From assembly GCA_049578545.1 (NCBI GenBank), contig JBAUMF010000093.1:1-64000 (forward strand): a stretch of DNA of 64,000 nucleotides, given 5' to 3'. This document shows positions 1-7,543 of the stretch, piece by piece. The translations under genes were made by a program, and so were the position numbers. The notes beneath the pieces are model-generated. The model was given only the letters and a program-made list of their open reading frames with translations. It was not told where the DNA came from and did no database searches. The stretch's first letter is position 1. The number at the start of each line of letters is the position of its first letter. Origin of the DNA: DASQBT01 sp049578545. GTDB taxonomy: Bacteria; Pseudomonadota; Gammaproteobacteria; Burkholderiales; Thiobacillaceae.

Positions 1-58
1 CCATCAGCCGAATTTCTTCAAGCGTCTTGCGATCCAATGTTCGTCCATCTCGTTTCAT
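1..58 (-). CDS. IS630-family transposase, N-terminal end (partial, runs off the window)
   Basis: The minus strand opens with ATG at 58 and reads MKRDGRTLDRKTLEEIRLM to the window edge. This is the typical start of IS630-type transposases, whose N-terminal helix-turn-helix binds the element ends. Only 19 residues are visible, so the rest of the enzyme and its catalytic DDE residues lie outside. A C-terminal piece of the same family occurs at 60730-61206, but on this layout it cannot be the same copy. Identification rests on recall of the family's N-terminal pattern. Confidence 0.7.
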   Translation of the reverse strand, partial: MKRDGRTLDRKTLEEIRLM

Positions 59-325
59 GCAACATGAGACTGTCATGGGTGCTGCGAGTTCCACATTTGT
101 CGTCTTATTTAGCGACCAGTGAGTAACGGTTACCCTCAACCCGAATACCGCACCATCCTGAGGGAGCCGTTACCTGAGAACCAACTTTGTCCTGACTATA
201 GTTCGCCCCGGTTCACGAGCCCCAAAGCACCGCTTCCCATGAAGCCGTTAAACGAGAAGTAGTTTGGCAGATAACAACTCTGAATAGATATTGCAAGGTA
301 AACCCATGACAACCATTTCGGGTTG
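59..325. other. Intergenic stretch next to the IS630 end
   Basis: I find no convincing coding sequence here. The stretch carries an imperfect hairpin (separate entry) and probably holds the upstream end of the IS630 element. I could not define its terminal inverted repeat because the other end is outside the window. Confidence 0.5.
123..174. repeat. Imperfect inverted repeat (hairpin) upstream of IS630 start
   Basis: GTAACGGTTACCCTCA (123-138) pairs with TGAGGGAGCCGTTAC (159-173) with one bulge and one mismatch around a 20-nt loop. It lies outside any gene between the transposase start and the first REP-type repeat. It may belong to the IS end or be a separate palindromic element. Confidence 0.5.
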
Positions 326-339
326 CGTTAAAGGGGCCA
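326..339 (+). repeat. RAYT-associated repeat CGTTAAAGGGGCCA, copy 1
   Basis: The 14-mer CGTTAAAGGGGCCA is identical to the copies at 857, 888 and 904 and is inverted at 1712. It is followed by AGAGTAAATGGGGTCAGAC. This copy marks the left border of the ABC-transporter fragment. Confidence 0.75.
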
Positions 340-369
340 CAGAGTAAATGGGGTCAGACACGATTGGGC

Positions 370-856
370 ATGTCTGCCTACGAGTTGCGCCACACCTTCG
401 GCGTCGTGCCGCAGGAGACCATCCTGTTCTCCGGCACCCTCTATGAAAACGAGCCGCATGCCGCGAGTTTCAGTGCAGGCTAATATGAGCGAAGCGAATG
501 TTACGCCGTAACTACAACGTGCAACTGGCCAACCCCCATGCCAGCTTCGAGGACATCGTGCGCGCCTGCCGCATGGCGGAGATCCACGACGCGATCGAGA
601 AGCTGCCACAGGGCTACCAGACCGAGCTCGGCGAGCGCGGGGTGGGCCTCTCAGGCGGACAGAAGCAGCGCATCGCCATTGCAAGGGCACTCCTCAAGCA
701 GCCCAAGATACTGCTGTTCGACGAGGCCACCAGCAGCCTGGATGCGCAGACCTCCGAACACTTTGCTGCCACCGTGAACCAGCTCCGGGGCAAGGTGACG
801 ATGCTCTTCATCGCGCATGCGCTGCCGAAGAATTTGCTGGTGGATGAGGTGGGCCA
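370..856 (+). pseudogene. Fragment of an ABC exporter ATPase domain (HlyB/ATM-like), disrupted
   Basis: Two frames together encode the back part of an ABC nucleotide-binding domain. Frame one (370-483) has the Q-loop region GVVPQETILFSGTLYEN and ends at a stop. Frame two (from about 510) carries YNVQLANP, the signature LSGGQKQR, Walker B ILLFDEATSSLD and the H-loop IAHAL. Walker A and all membrane segments are absent. Between LYEN and YNVQLANP sit about 60 foreign-looking bases that shift the frame. The fragment is bounded by RAYT repeats at 326 and 857, where the protein sense ends abruptly. It is non-functional and resembles the ATPase part of type I secretion or peptide exporters. Confidence 0.8.
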
Positions 857-917
857 CGTTAAAGGGGCCAGGTGGGCCACGTTAAAGCGTTAAAGGGGCC
901 AAGCGTTAAAGGGGCCA
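857..917 (+). repeat. Cluster of three CGTTAAAGGGGCCA repeats
   Basis: Exact 14-mers lie at 857-870, 888-901 and 904-917, with an extra half copy CGTTAAAG at 880-887. They sit just upstream of the tyrosine transposase start at 951. The array looks like REP-type target sequence multiplied by the neighbouring RAYT. Confidence 0.85.
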
Positions 918-950
918 GGCTCGATTTATTCTGCTATGCTGCTTAATTAA

Positions 951-1685
951 ATGCCCCGCCGCCCCCGCATTCACATGGATGGTGTCCCCCTGCACATCGT
1001 ACAGCGGGGGCACAACCGCGAGCCCTGCTTCTTCTGCGAAGCAGACTACCAGGCTTACCTCTACTGGCTCGGCGAAGCCCTGAACGAGGAACAGTGCGCG
1101 CTGCACGCCTACGCGCTGATGACCAACCATGTCCACCTGCTGGTGACGCCTGCGCGCGCGGAAGCCATCCCCCGGCTGATCATTGCACTGGGTCGGCGCT
1201 ACGTGCAATACATCAACACCACCTACCGCCGCACCGGCGCCCTGTGGGACAGCCGCTACAAATCGTCGTTGATCCAAGCTGAAACCTATCTGCTCAGTTG
1301 CCAGCGTTACATCGAACTCAATCCAGTGCGTGCTGCCATGGTGGATGACCCCGCCCATTACCGCTGGACCAGCTATCGCCATAATGCCCTTGGCCAAGCC
1401 AACCCTTACCTTGCCCCGCACGCGCTCTATCGGGCACTGGGTCCGGATGGCAAGGCCAGGCAGGCAGCCTACCGCGACCTGTTCCGGGCGCAGCTGGATG
1501 GCAAGGCCATTGACGACATCCGTCTGGCGCTCAATCAAAATCAGCCTCTTGGCAATGCACGCTTCTATGCCAGGATCGAAGCCATTACAGGACAGCGGCG
1601 GGAGGCAAGACCCCGAGGCAGGCCGCGCGTGCAGCGCGACAACGCACCGGCGCGCGAGGCAGGGCAGGGAGAGCTGGGGTTATGA
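951..1685 (+). CDS. REP-associated tyrosine transposase (Y1_Tnp / RAYT)
   Basis: This 244-residue protein starts MPRRPRIHMDGVPLHIVQRG, the hallmark beginning of RAYT proteins. The HUH metal-binding pair is visible as NHVHLLVTP near residue 60. The conserved RYIELNPVRA segment near residue 120 should carry the catalytic tyrosine that attaches covalently to the DNA 5' end. The C-terminus is basic. The family is known to recognise and process REP hairpins, and matching repeats flank the gene on both sides. The frame is intact, so the enzyme could be active. The ATG at 951 follows an AT-rich stretch with no strong ribosome-binding site. Confidence 0.9.
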   Translation: MPRRPRIHMDGVPLHIVQRGHNREPCFFCEADYQAYLYWLGEALNEEQCALHAYALMTNHVHLLVTPARAEAIPRLIIALGRRYVQYINTTYRRTGALWDSRYKSSLIQAETYLLSCQRYIELNPVRAAMVDDPAHYRWTSYRHNALGQANPYLAPHALYRALGPDGKARQAAYRDLFRAQLDGKAIDDIRLALNQNQPLGNARFYARIEAITGQRREARPRGRPRVQRDNAPAREAGQGELGL

Positions 1686-1711
1686 ATCCCGTAGTTGGAA
1701 ACATCTGTGCC

Positions 1712-1723
1712 TGGCCCCTTTAA
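1712..1723 (-). repeat. Inverted copy of the RAYT repeat
   Basis: TGGCCCCTTTAA is the exact reverse complement of the TTAAAGGGGCCA core found at 326, 857, 888 and 904. It closes the RAYT unit on its right side. Confidence 0.8.
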
Positions 1724-1724
1724 T

Positions 1725-1880
1725 CCTCTTTTATCCTTGGGAAAAGATGCTTCCGAGGCAGATATTTCCATTCTGGAGCATCAATTAAAGGACCAGGAGC
1801 CACTTGCGACAGAAGAGGCCGGCCTGGCTATTGGAGCCACCTCATTGGAAGAAGTGCTTTCATGCCTCAAGCTGGGCTAA
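1725..1880 (+). pseudogene. C-terminal remnant, possibly AAA/aminoglycoside-phosphotransferase-like kinase
   Basis: Directly after the inverted repeat an open frame reads GKDASEADISILEHQLKDQEPL and ends at TAA 1878-1880. The pattern DASEADxxxLEHQL resembles the C-terminus of AAA-type kinase proteins (COG0645/COG2187). There is no start and no upstream part, consistent with truncation by the RAYT unit. The family assignment is tentative. That it is a broken tail is better supported than its identity. Confidence 0.4.
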
Positions 1881-1950
1881 TCTTGATCCAGTTCTCAGGC
1901 CTGTCTCAAGCAGCCTATGATTAATTCAGGAATGCCATTCGGGGGTAGAG

Positions 1951-2154
1951 ATGACACATCGTAGAACAATAGCGCTGATACTCATTGTGTTGGGGGGGAT
2001 ATTGATCTTCTTTGCTCCGCGCGAAGCACCTTGGGCAGGTCCGGTCCTGCTGGTGGCTGGCCTGCTGGTTGAGGGAGCAGGGGTGTGGCTTGAAAGAAGG
2101 GCTGAAAAGAATCAGTCCGGCAGGTCTTCTGGCGGCGGCAGCAACAACGGATGA
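1951..2154 (+). CDS. Small two-helix membrane protein ahead of nfeD
   Basis: A 67-residue protein with two hydrophobic segments (about residues 7-22 and 28-46) separated by a short charged turn, and a Gly/Ser/Asn tail. A purine-rich GGGGGTAGAG precedes the ATG. Its stop overlaps the start of the NfeD gene (ATGA at 2151-2154), so it is translationally coupled to the NfeD-slipin pair. I do not recognise the family. The context suggests a membrane partner of the NfeD/stomatin system. Confidence 0.65.
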   Translation: MTHRRTIALILIVLGGILIFFAPREAPWAGPVLLVAGLLVEGAGVWLERRAEKNQSGRSSGGGSNNG

Positions 2155-3608
2155 AATCCTCATGCGGTTCCGATCAAAGCGCTTCTCCGGCGGGCAGGGT
2201 AGTCTGGCGCTTGTTGCTGCAGGCCCTGGGGAAATTGGGACAACTGGGATTCTTACCCCGTTCCAGGCGGTCCTGCTTGTCTGTCTTGCTAAGCGCGCTT
2301 TGCTTTGCGCCGCCGATTGTATTGGCCAAACCGGTATCGCTTTTGGACCTGGACGGCGCGATTGGGCCGGCAGCGGCCGATTACGTCACTCGCGGACTTG
2401 AGCGGGCCTCGCATGAAGGCGATCAACTTGTGGTGCTGCGCATGGACACGCCGGGCGGGCTCGACACCTCCATGCGTGTGATCATCAAGGCAATCCTGTC
2501 ATCGTCTGTCCCGGTTGCGGCCTATGTCGCACCAAGCGGCGCCCGGGCAGCAAGCGCTGGCACCTATATTCTCTATGCAAGTCATATTGCGGCCATGGCA
2601 CCAGGCACCAATTTGGGTGCTGCTACACCCGTTTCCATAGGGGTCCCGGGAATAGGCGGCACGCCGCCGAAAACGGGTGATGATGGGGCCACAACCGGCG
2701 AGCGGCACAAGGATACGATGAGCGAAAAAGCCACGAATGACGCCGCAGCCTACATCCGAAGTCTGGCCCAGTTACGAGGGCGCAACGCTGGCTGGGCAGA
2801 ACTGGCCGTGCGCAAGGCCGTCAGCCTGTCTGCTCCAGAGGCATTGAAGTCAAACGTCATCGACTATATCGCGGATGATGTGCCGCAGCTCCTCAAACAA
2901 CTGGACGGGAAGAGGATAAAACTTGCGAGTGGCGAAATTGTCGTGCTGGCTACGGCAGCAGCGCAGGTCGTCAGCCATGAGGAAGATTGGCGCAGCAAGT
3001 TCCTTTCCACAATCACTGCGCCCGGCATTGCGCTGATTTTGATGATGATCGGCGTATATGGACTTCTGTTTGAATTCTTCAATCCTGGTTTTGCTGTGCC
3101 CGGCGTCATTGGCGCGATCTGCCTGCTGCTTGGATTGTATGCGCTGCAACAATTGCCGGTGAACTACGCCGGTCTTGCACTGATCGCGCTTGGCGTTGCC
3201 TTCATGGTGGCAGAAGCGTTTGTTCCAAGTTTCGGGATATTGGGGCTGGGTGGGGTTGCCGCATTTGTCTTTGGTGCGGTGATCCTGCTTGACACTGAAG
3301 TACCGGGCTTCGGTATTCCACTTGCGCTGATTGCCAGCCTGGGGATCGTCAGTGCCCTGACCATTGCCGGAATCGCGGGCCTGGCGCTTAGGGCCCGCAA
3401 TCGCCCCGTGGTAAGTGGTGCAGAAGAGCTTGTCGGCAGTGAAGGTGTCGTGCTCAACTGTGAAAATGGCCAATGCTGGGCGCGAGTGCATAGTGAACTC
3501 TGGAAGGTACAAAGTCCCGATCAGCTGATGCCCGGGTCGCCGATCAGAGTCACGGGCAGAAAGGATCTGACGTTGATGGTCTTGCCCATAACCACTAAAG
3601 GAGAATGA
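2151..3608 (+). CDS. NfeD-family membrane-bound ClpP-class serine protease
   Basis: The 485-residue protein has an N-terminal hydrophobic segment (about 41-58), then a ClpP-like protease domain with RMDTPGGLDTSM and the nucleophile motif SAGTYIL (Ser about 135). Several membrane helices follow (about 285-405), and the C-terminus (about 415-485) has the small beta-barrel typical of NfeD. Long NfeD proteases are known to pair with stomatin/slipin proteins and cleave them near the C-terminus. Here the slipin gene follows at once (stop 3606-3608, next start 3611). The start overlaps the upstream small gene. An internal start nearer the signal-like segment is possible because the first 40 residues are poorly conserved-looking. 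Confidence 0.9.
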   Translation: MKSSCGSDQSASPAGRVVWRLLLQALGKLGQLGFLPRSRRSCLSVLLSALCFAPPIVLAKPVSLLDLDGAIGPAAADYVTRGLERASHEGDQLVVLRMDTPGGLDTSMRVIIKAILSSSVPVAAYVAPSGARAASAGTYILYASHIAAMAPGTNLGAATPVSIGVPGIGGTPPKTGDDGATTGERHKDTMSEKATNDAAAYIRSLAQLRGRNAGWAELAVRKAVSLSAPEALKSNVIDYIADDVPQLLKQLDGKRIKLASGEIVVLATAAAQVVSHEEDWRSKFLSTITAPGIALILMMIGVYGLLFEFFNPGFAVPGVIGAICLLLGLYALQQLPVNYAGLALIALGVAFMVAEAFVPSFGILGLGGVAAFVFGAVILLDTEVPGFGIPLALIASLGIVSALTIAGIAGLALRARNRPVVSGAEELVGSEGVVLNCENGQCWARVHSELWKVQSPDQLMPGSPIRVTGRKDLTLMVLPITTKGE

Positions 3609-3610
3609 TC

Positions 3611-4372
3611 ATGGGGTTCGAAATCGGGTTTTCCGGCATTTTCTTTGTAATCGCTCTGCTGGTCATTTCCTCGCTGCGTATTCTGCGCGAATACCAGCGC
3701 GGTGTAATTTTCTTGCTGGGAAGATTCTGGAAAGTGAAAGGCCCGGGTCTTATTCTCGTGATTCCCGGCATTCAGCAAATGGTGCGCGTTGACTTGCGTA
3801 CGATTGTGTTTGATGTGCCCGAACAGGACGTCATTTCCCGCGATAACGTTTCGGTCAAGGTGAATGCGGTCGTGTACTTCCGCGTGATTGATCCGCAGCG
3901 CGCCATTATCCAGGTCGAGGATTACCTTGTTGCAACCAGCCAGCTTGCGCAAACCACACTGCGCGCCGTGCTCGGCAAACATGAACTGGATGAAATGCTG
4001 GCAGAACGCGAGCGCCTGAATGCGGATATTCAGCAGGTGCTCGATGCACAGACTGATGCCTGGGGGATCAAGGTGTCGAATGTGGAAATCAAGCATGTGG
4101 ACATCAACGAGACCATGGTGCGAGCCATCGCCAAACAGGCCGAAGCAGAACGCGAACGCCGTGCCAAGGTCATCCATGCAGAAGGGGAATTGCAGGCGTC
4201 CGAGAAACTGTTGCAGGCTGCGCAAATGCTATCCCGTCAGCCCGAGGCCATGCAGCTGCGCTACCTGCAGACGCTGTCTGCCATCGCTGGTGACAAGTCC
4301 TCAACCATCGTTTTCCCGCTGCCTATCGATATTCTTGCCGCCCTGGGCAAGGCTTCGGGAAAGACATCATAA
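3611..4372 (+). CDS. Slipin / stomatin-like SPFH protein
   Basis: The 253-residue protein has an N-terminal membrane anchor (about 5-24) followed by an SPFH/Band 7 domain (REYQRGVIFLLGRF, GPGLILVIPGIQ, VNAVVYFRV) and an Ala/Glu-rich helical segment (AKQAEAERERRAK) used for oligomerisation. It should form membrane microdomain scaffolds with the NfeD protease encoded just upstream. I prefer the ATG at 3611 over 3605 because AAAGGAG at 3597-3603 is properly spaced from 3611 and almost touches 3605. Confidence 0.92.
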   Translation: MGFEIGFSGIFFVIALLVISSLRILREYQRGVIFLLGRFWKVKGPGLILVIPGIQQMVRVDLRTIVFDVPEQDVISRDNVSVKVNAVVYFRVIDPQRAIIQVEDYLVATSQLAQTTLRAVLGKHELDEMLAERERLNADIQQVLDAQTDAWGIKVSNVEIKHVDINETMVRAIAKQAEAERERRAKVIHAEGELQASEKLLQAAQMLSRQPEAMQLRYLQTLSAIAGDKSSTIVFPLPIDILAALGKASGKTS

Positions 4373-4400
4373 GGTCCACCCTGGGCAAGGCACTCAAGGT

Positions 4401-5135
4401 CTACTCAGCCAGCATGTGTTGCAGCGCCAATGCATTTTGTGGCGCATAGCCGTGTTCATCGTTGTCGAAATAACAGTAAACCTGCTTGCCACCGTCCCTC
4501 CAGAGCGCAATGCGCTCGGCCCAGACACCCAGAGTGTGGTGATCATAACAGCCCTGATAGGAGCTGCCCGGGCCATGCAAGCGTATGTAGACGAAATCTG
4601 CCGTGATCTCCATGGGCGACAGTTCATGGTTCAGGTCATAGATACAGAATGCAGCATGGTGCTCCGCCAGCACTGAATACACGCTTGGATCAAACCAGCT
4701 TGGATCGCGGAACTCGAACGCGCAACGATACCTGGTCCCAAGGATCCGCATAAACGATTGCAGTCGATCGAGATTGAGGTGCCAGCGGGGAGGCAGCTGA
4801 AAGAGAATTGGCCCCAACTTCTCGCCCAATAGACTTGTACGCTCAAGAAAGAGGGGCAGGGCGGACTGAGGATCATTCAGCTTCTTCATATGGGTAATCA
4901 GTCTGCTTGCCTTGATGCTGAAGACGAAATCCTTTGGCGTGCCAGTGCGCCAAAGCTCCACAGCATGCTGATCTGGCAGGCGATAGAAGGATGCATTGAT
5001 CTCCGCACTGTGCAAACGCGTGGAGTAATACCTCAACCAATCAGACGCTGGAATGTCTGCCGGGTAAAAAGGTCCCTTCCAGTGCTCATAGTGCCAGCCT
5101 GATGTGCCTATGTAGATCGGCGCCGGATTATGCAT
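4401..5135 (-). CDS. DUF72 domain protein (YecE-like)
   Basis: The 244-residue protein starts with IYIGTSGWHYEHWKGPFYP, the signature of the DUF72 TIM-barrel family. Other typical segments are EINASFYRLP, FVFSIKASRLITH, FQLPPRWHLN and YIRLHGP. The biochemical function of the family is unsettled. The gene is convergent with the slipin gene, 28 nt away. It lies near the universal stress protein but with no overlap. The length is normal and the frame intact. Confidence 0.9.
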   Translation of the reverse strand: MHNPAPIYIGTSGWHYEHWKGPFYPADIPASDWLRYYSTRLHSAEINASFYRLPDQHAVELWRTGTPKDFVFSIKASRLITHMKKLNDPQSALPLFLERTSLLGEKLGPILFQLPPRWHLNLDRLQSFMRILGTRYRCAFEFRDPSWFDPSVYSVLAEHHAAFCIYDLNHELSPMEITADFVYIRLHGPGSSYQGCYDHHTLGVWAERIALWRDGGKQVYCYFDNDEHGYAPQNALALQHMLAE

Positions 5136-5171
5136 TGGGTATCAAGCTGACTAATACGCCATGTTTTCAAC

Positions 5172-5651
5172 TCATGAGGTGCCCTCGTCCTTGTTGGTCA
5201 CCTTGGCCAGGGGGACAAGGAGAACGGGCACGGAAGATAGCCGGGTCATCTGATCTGCCACGCTACCCAGTAAAAGGCGTTCCAGGCCCCGGCGTCCATG
5301 TGTTCCCAGCACGACCAGGTCTGCTGGCCAACTTGCCGCCTCTTCGGCGATGGATTCTGCCGCATGATGCGCCGGATTCGCTGTTTCGGCTATCTTCGTT
5401 TCGGCCTCTACACCGGCAGCCTGGGCGAGCTCGCGCGCCGCGGAGAGGATCTTTTCTCCACTTGAGCGCCGCGCCTTGGCAAGTGCCTCCATGTCGATGG
5501 CGACTTCGGGGCTGATCGGCAACCAGCCCATGTCGATGACATGAACGATACGCAGTCTGGCCGACAGGCTGCGGACAAGTTCTATGGCTTGCTTCAGCGC
5601 GTGCAGCGAAGTGGGGCTACCATCATAGGCCATAAGGATATTCGAAAACAT
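5172..5651 (-). CDS. Universal stress protein (UspA family)
   Basis: A single-domain Usp of 159 residues beginning MFSNILMAYDGSPTS. The ATP-binding signature G-x2-G-x9-G-S is present as GTHGRRGLERLLLGS, followed by VPVLLVP, so it belongs to the nucleotide-binding Usp class. I chose the ATG at 5651 because GGAGG lies 7 nt upstream. A start 18 nt further up would place that ribosome-binding site inside the gene. A second Usp with the same motif is at 33441. Usp proteins act in the cytoplasm during starvation, redox or osmotic stress. Confidence 0.9.
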   Translation of the reverse strand: MFSNILMAYDGSPTSLHALKQAIELVRSLSARLRIVHVIDMGWLPISPEVAIDMEALAKARRSSGEKILSAARELAQAAGVEAETKIAETANPAHHAAESIAEEAASWPADLVVLGTHGRRGLERLLLGSVADQMTRLSSVPVLLVPLAKVTNKDEGTS

Positions 5652-5775
5652 GTGAGCGCCTCCGTTCAAGTCTGCAAATTGCCAAGGTCATGAGTTGATT
5701 CAGGCCAGCTGCAAATACGAATAATAGAAGCGCAGGCTGGCAACAGTGTGCCTCAAGTCTGGATTTGAACGCGCA

Positions 5776-7047
5776 TTATTGTCTTGCGCGTGGCAGCATT
5801 TCGGCTCCAGAATGCGCCAACCTGGCTGCGCCGTACGCCGCATCGCTGTGCCTCGGGACTGATACCGGCACGTTGAGGTACCGTTGTCTGATCCTCCGCC
5901 AGGTTTCGTTTGCTGCACCACCGCCCGCGGTGACCACCCGTTTCAACTGACTCGCACCCAACGCATTGAGTCTTCGATAACCCCTGGCTTCAATGCGACT
6001 CATGGCTTCGAGCAAGCCTTGCAAAAAGAGAACGTTGTTTTCGGGACGGGGCTCCATACGAGGTATCAGGACGGGGTCGTTGACCGGAAACCGCTCGCCC
6101 GGTTTCAGCAGCGGATAGTAATCCAGACCGCTTTCCCTGTCGGGATCGATGCCAGCGGAAAGGCGCGTAAGTTCAGCGTCGCCAAAATAGCGCCTGAGCA
6201 CACCACCACCTGTATTGGAAGCACCTCCTGCCAGCCATAATTTGCCGTAGCGGTGGCTGTACACGCCATATTCCGGCGCATCCACGCGTGCTTCCGAAAG
6301 CAGCTTGAGGACGAGGGTGGTGCCGAGTGAGGTTACTGCTTCACCCGGCTGGTCGACCCCTGTGGCCATGAACGCAGCAATGCTGTCGGTGGTGCCTGCC
6401 TTGACGACACAGCCCCGATTGAGGGAAAAGCGTTGCGCGACTTCAGGTTTGAGTATGCCAATGGCAGCACCCGGCTCGACTGCGGTTGGAAGCAGCGAGG
6501 AAACCGGCAGGGATTTCATCCAGGCAGGCCATTCAAGCGCCACGACGTCATAGCCCGACTTGAGTGCATTGTGATAATCGGTTACATCGAATCGGCCGGT
6601 GAGCTGTCCGGCCAGCCAGTCCGCCTGATGGCATGCATGCTTTGCCAGTTCGCCGCCTGGCTGTTTGAGCAACCACAGAATTTTGGCCAGTCCGGATGTC
6701 GCGCTTGCAGCAGTATGGGGCCCCGATCCGGCCAATATTTCCCCCGCTTCGAGACTCGCACGATTGTCGGAATAGAGCAGGGAAGGGCCAATCGGGACTC
6801 CCGCGTCATCCACCAGCAACACCGTACCTGAAGTGGCATCGATGACGATGGCGCGCAGGGATGATTTTGGGTCTTCGGGCAAGCCGGCAAGCAGAGCAAA
6901 CAGCGCCTGATGCCAGTCAGTTGGTTGCTGGGCAAAAGGCTTGTCATAGGCAAACCGACCCTCGTGAATGATTTGACCGGCGGCATCGATCAGGCATGAC
7001 CTGGCGCCAGAACTGCCAAAGTCGATGCCAAGGAAATAGTCAGCCAC
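5776..7047 (-). CDS. FGGY-family carbohydrate kinase (xylulokinase/D-ribulokinase-like)
   Basis: The 423-residue protein has the N-terminal phosphate-binding motif GIDFGSSGARS, a mid-protein TTDSIAAFMATG segment and the C-terminal TAGGGAANETWRRIRQ nucleotide-binding loop. It is shorter than classical xylulokinases (about 480-500) and resembles the compact D-ribulokinase-like group (AtXK-1/SePSK). It should phosphorylate a pentose or pentulose with ATP. The start is GTG at 7047 and overlaps the queF stop by 8 nt, so the two are probably co-transcribed. The exact substrate cannot be read from the sequence. Confidence 0.82.
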   Translation of the reverse strand: MADYFLGIDFGSSGARSCLIDAAGQIIHEGRFAYDKPFAQQPTDWHQALFALLAGLPEDPKSSLRAIVIDATSGTVLLVDDAGVPIGPSLLYSDNRASLEAGEILAGSGPHTAASATSGLAKILWLLKQPGGELAKHACHQADWLAGQLTGRFDVTDYHNALKSGYDVVALEWPAWMKSLPVSSLLPTAVEPGAAIGILKPEVAQRFSLNRGCVVKAGTTDSIAAFMATGVDQPGEAVTSLGTTLVLKLLSEARVDAPEYGVYSHRYGKLWLAGGASNTGGGVLRRYFGDAELTRLSAGIDPDRESGLDYYPLLKPGERFPVNDPVLIPRMEPRPENNVLFLQGLLEAMSRIEARGYRRLNALGASQLKRVVTAGGGAANETWRRIRQRYLNVPVSVPRHSDAAYGAARLAHSGAEMLPRARQ

Positions 7048-7459
7048 GCGTATTGGCTTGCGACTCGAACTGACTCATCTCCACTTGCGGCGCTGGCTTC
7101 CAGCCCTTTTTGCGGTGCTCGGCCAAGACATTGGTGAAAATGCCGCCGCGTACATAGAACTTCGCGGTCAGTCGCATGAATCTTGGCCTGGTCACTTTCA
7201 CCAGTTCGTCCAGGATGCGGTTGGTTACGGCCTCATGGAAATGGCCTTCGTTGCGAAATGACCAGATATAAAGCTTGAGGCTTTTTAATTCGATACAGGA
7301 TTTGTCCGGAACGTAATCAAGGTAAAGCGTAGCGAAATCCGGCTGTCCGGTCTTTGGGCAAAGACACGTAAATTCAGGGATTTCCATATGAATGTGAAAA
7401 TCCCTCTCAGGTCTTGGGTTGGGAAAGGTTTCGAGTGTCTTTGTAGGCTGGGACGGCAT
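7040..7459 (-). CDS. queF: NADPH-dependent 7-cyano-7-deazaguanine reductase (preQ0 reductase)
   Basis: The 139-residue, type I single-domain QueF reduces preQ0 to preQ1 in queuosine biosynthesis. The catalytic cysteine sits in LCPKTGQPD (Cys34), and the QueF family motif is present as ELKSLKLY (57-64). IYIWSFRNEG-like and FYVRGGI segments are also typical. Length agrees with the short unimodular class. The gene is divergent from smc with an 84-nt gap and is followed by an overlapping FGGY kinase that has no known role in queuosine synthesis. Confidence 0.95.
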   Translation of the reverse strand: MPSQPTKTLETFPNPRPERDFHIHMEIPEFTCLCPKTGQPDFATLYLDYVPDKSCIELKSLKLYIWSFRNEGHFHEAVTNRILDELVKVTRPRFMRLTAKFYVRGGIFTNVLAEHRKKGWKPAPQVEMSQFESQANTRG

Positions 7460-7543
7460 GGTCAGGCTCGGGTAAAATGCAAAAAGTACTTCCGGCTGGA
7501 GGAGCCGGTTCCTGACAAATTATATAAGTAACAGGGAGCACAC

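Larger units (their letters stand above)
857..1723 (+). mobile_element. RAYT/REP unit (transposase with flanking inverted repeats)
   Basis: The transposase gene is flanked on the left by three direct GTTAAAGGGGCCA copies and on the right by the inverted copy TGGCCCCTTTAA (1712-1723). This is the usual layout of REP-associated tyrosine transposases, which belong to the IS200/IS605-like Y1 superfamily. The right boundary abuts a truncated gene tail and the left boundary an ABC-transporter fragment, so the unit sits in rearranged DNA. Confidence 0.75.
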
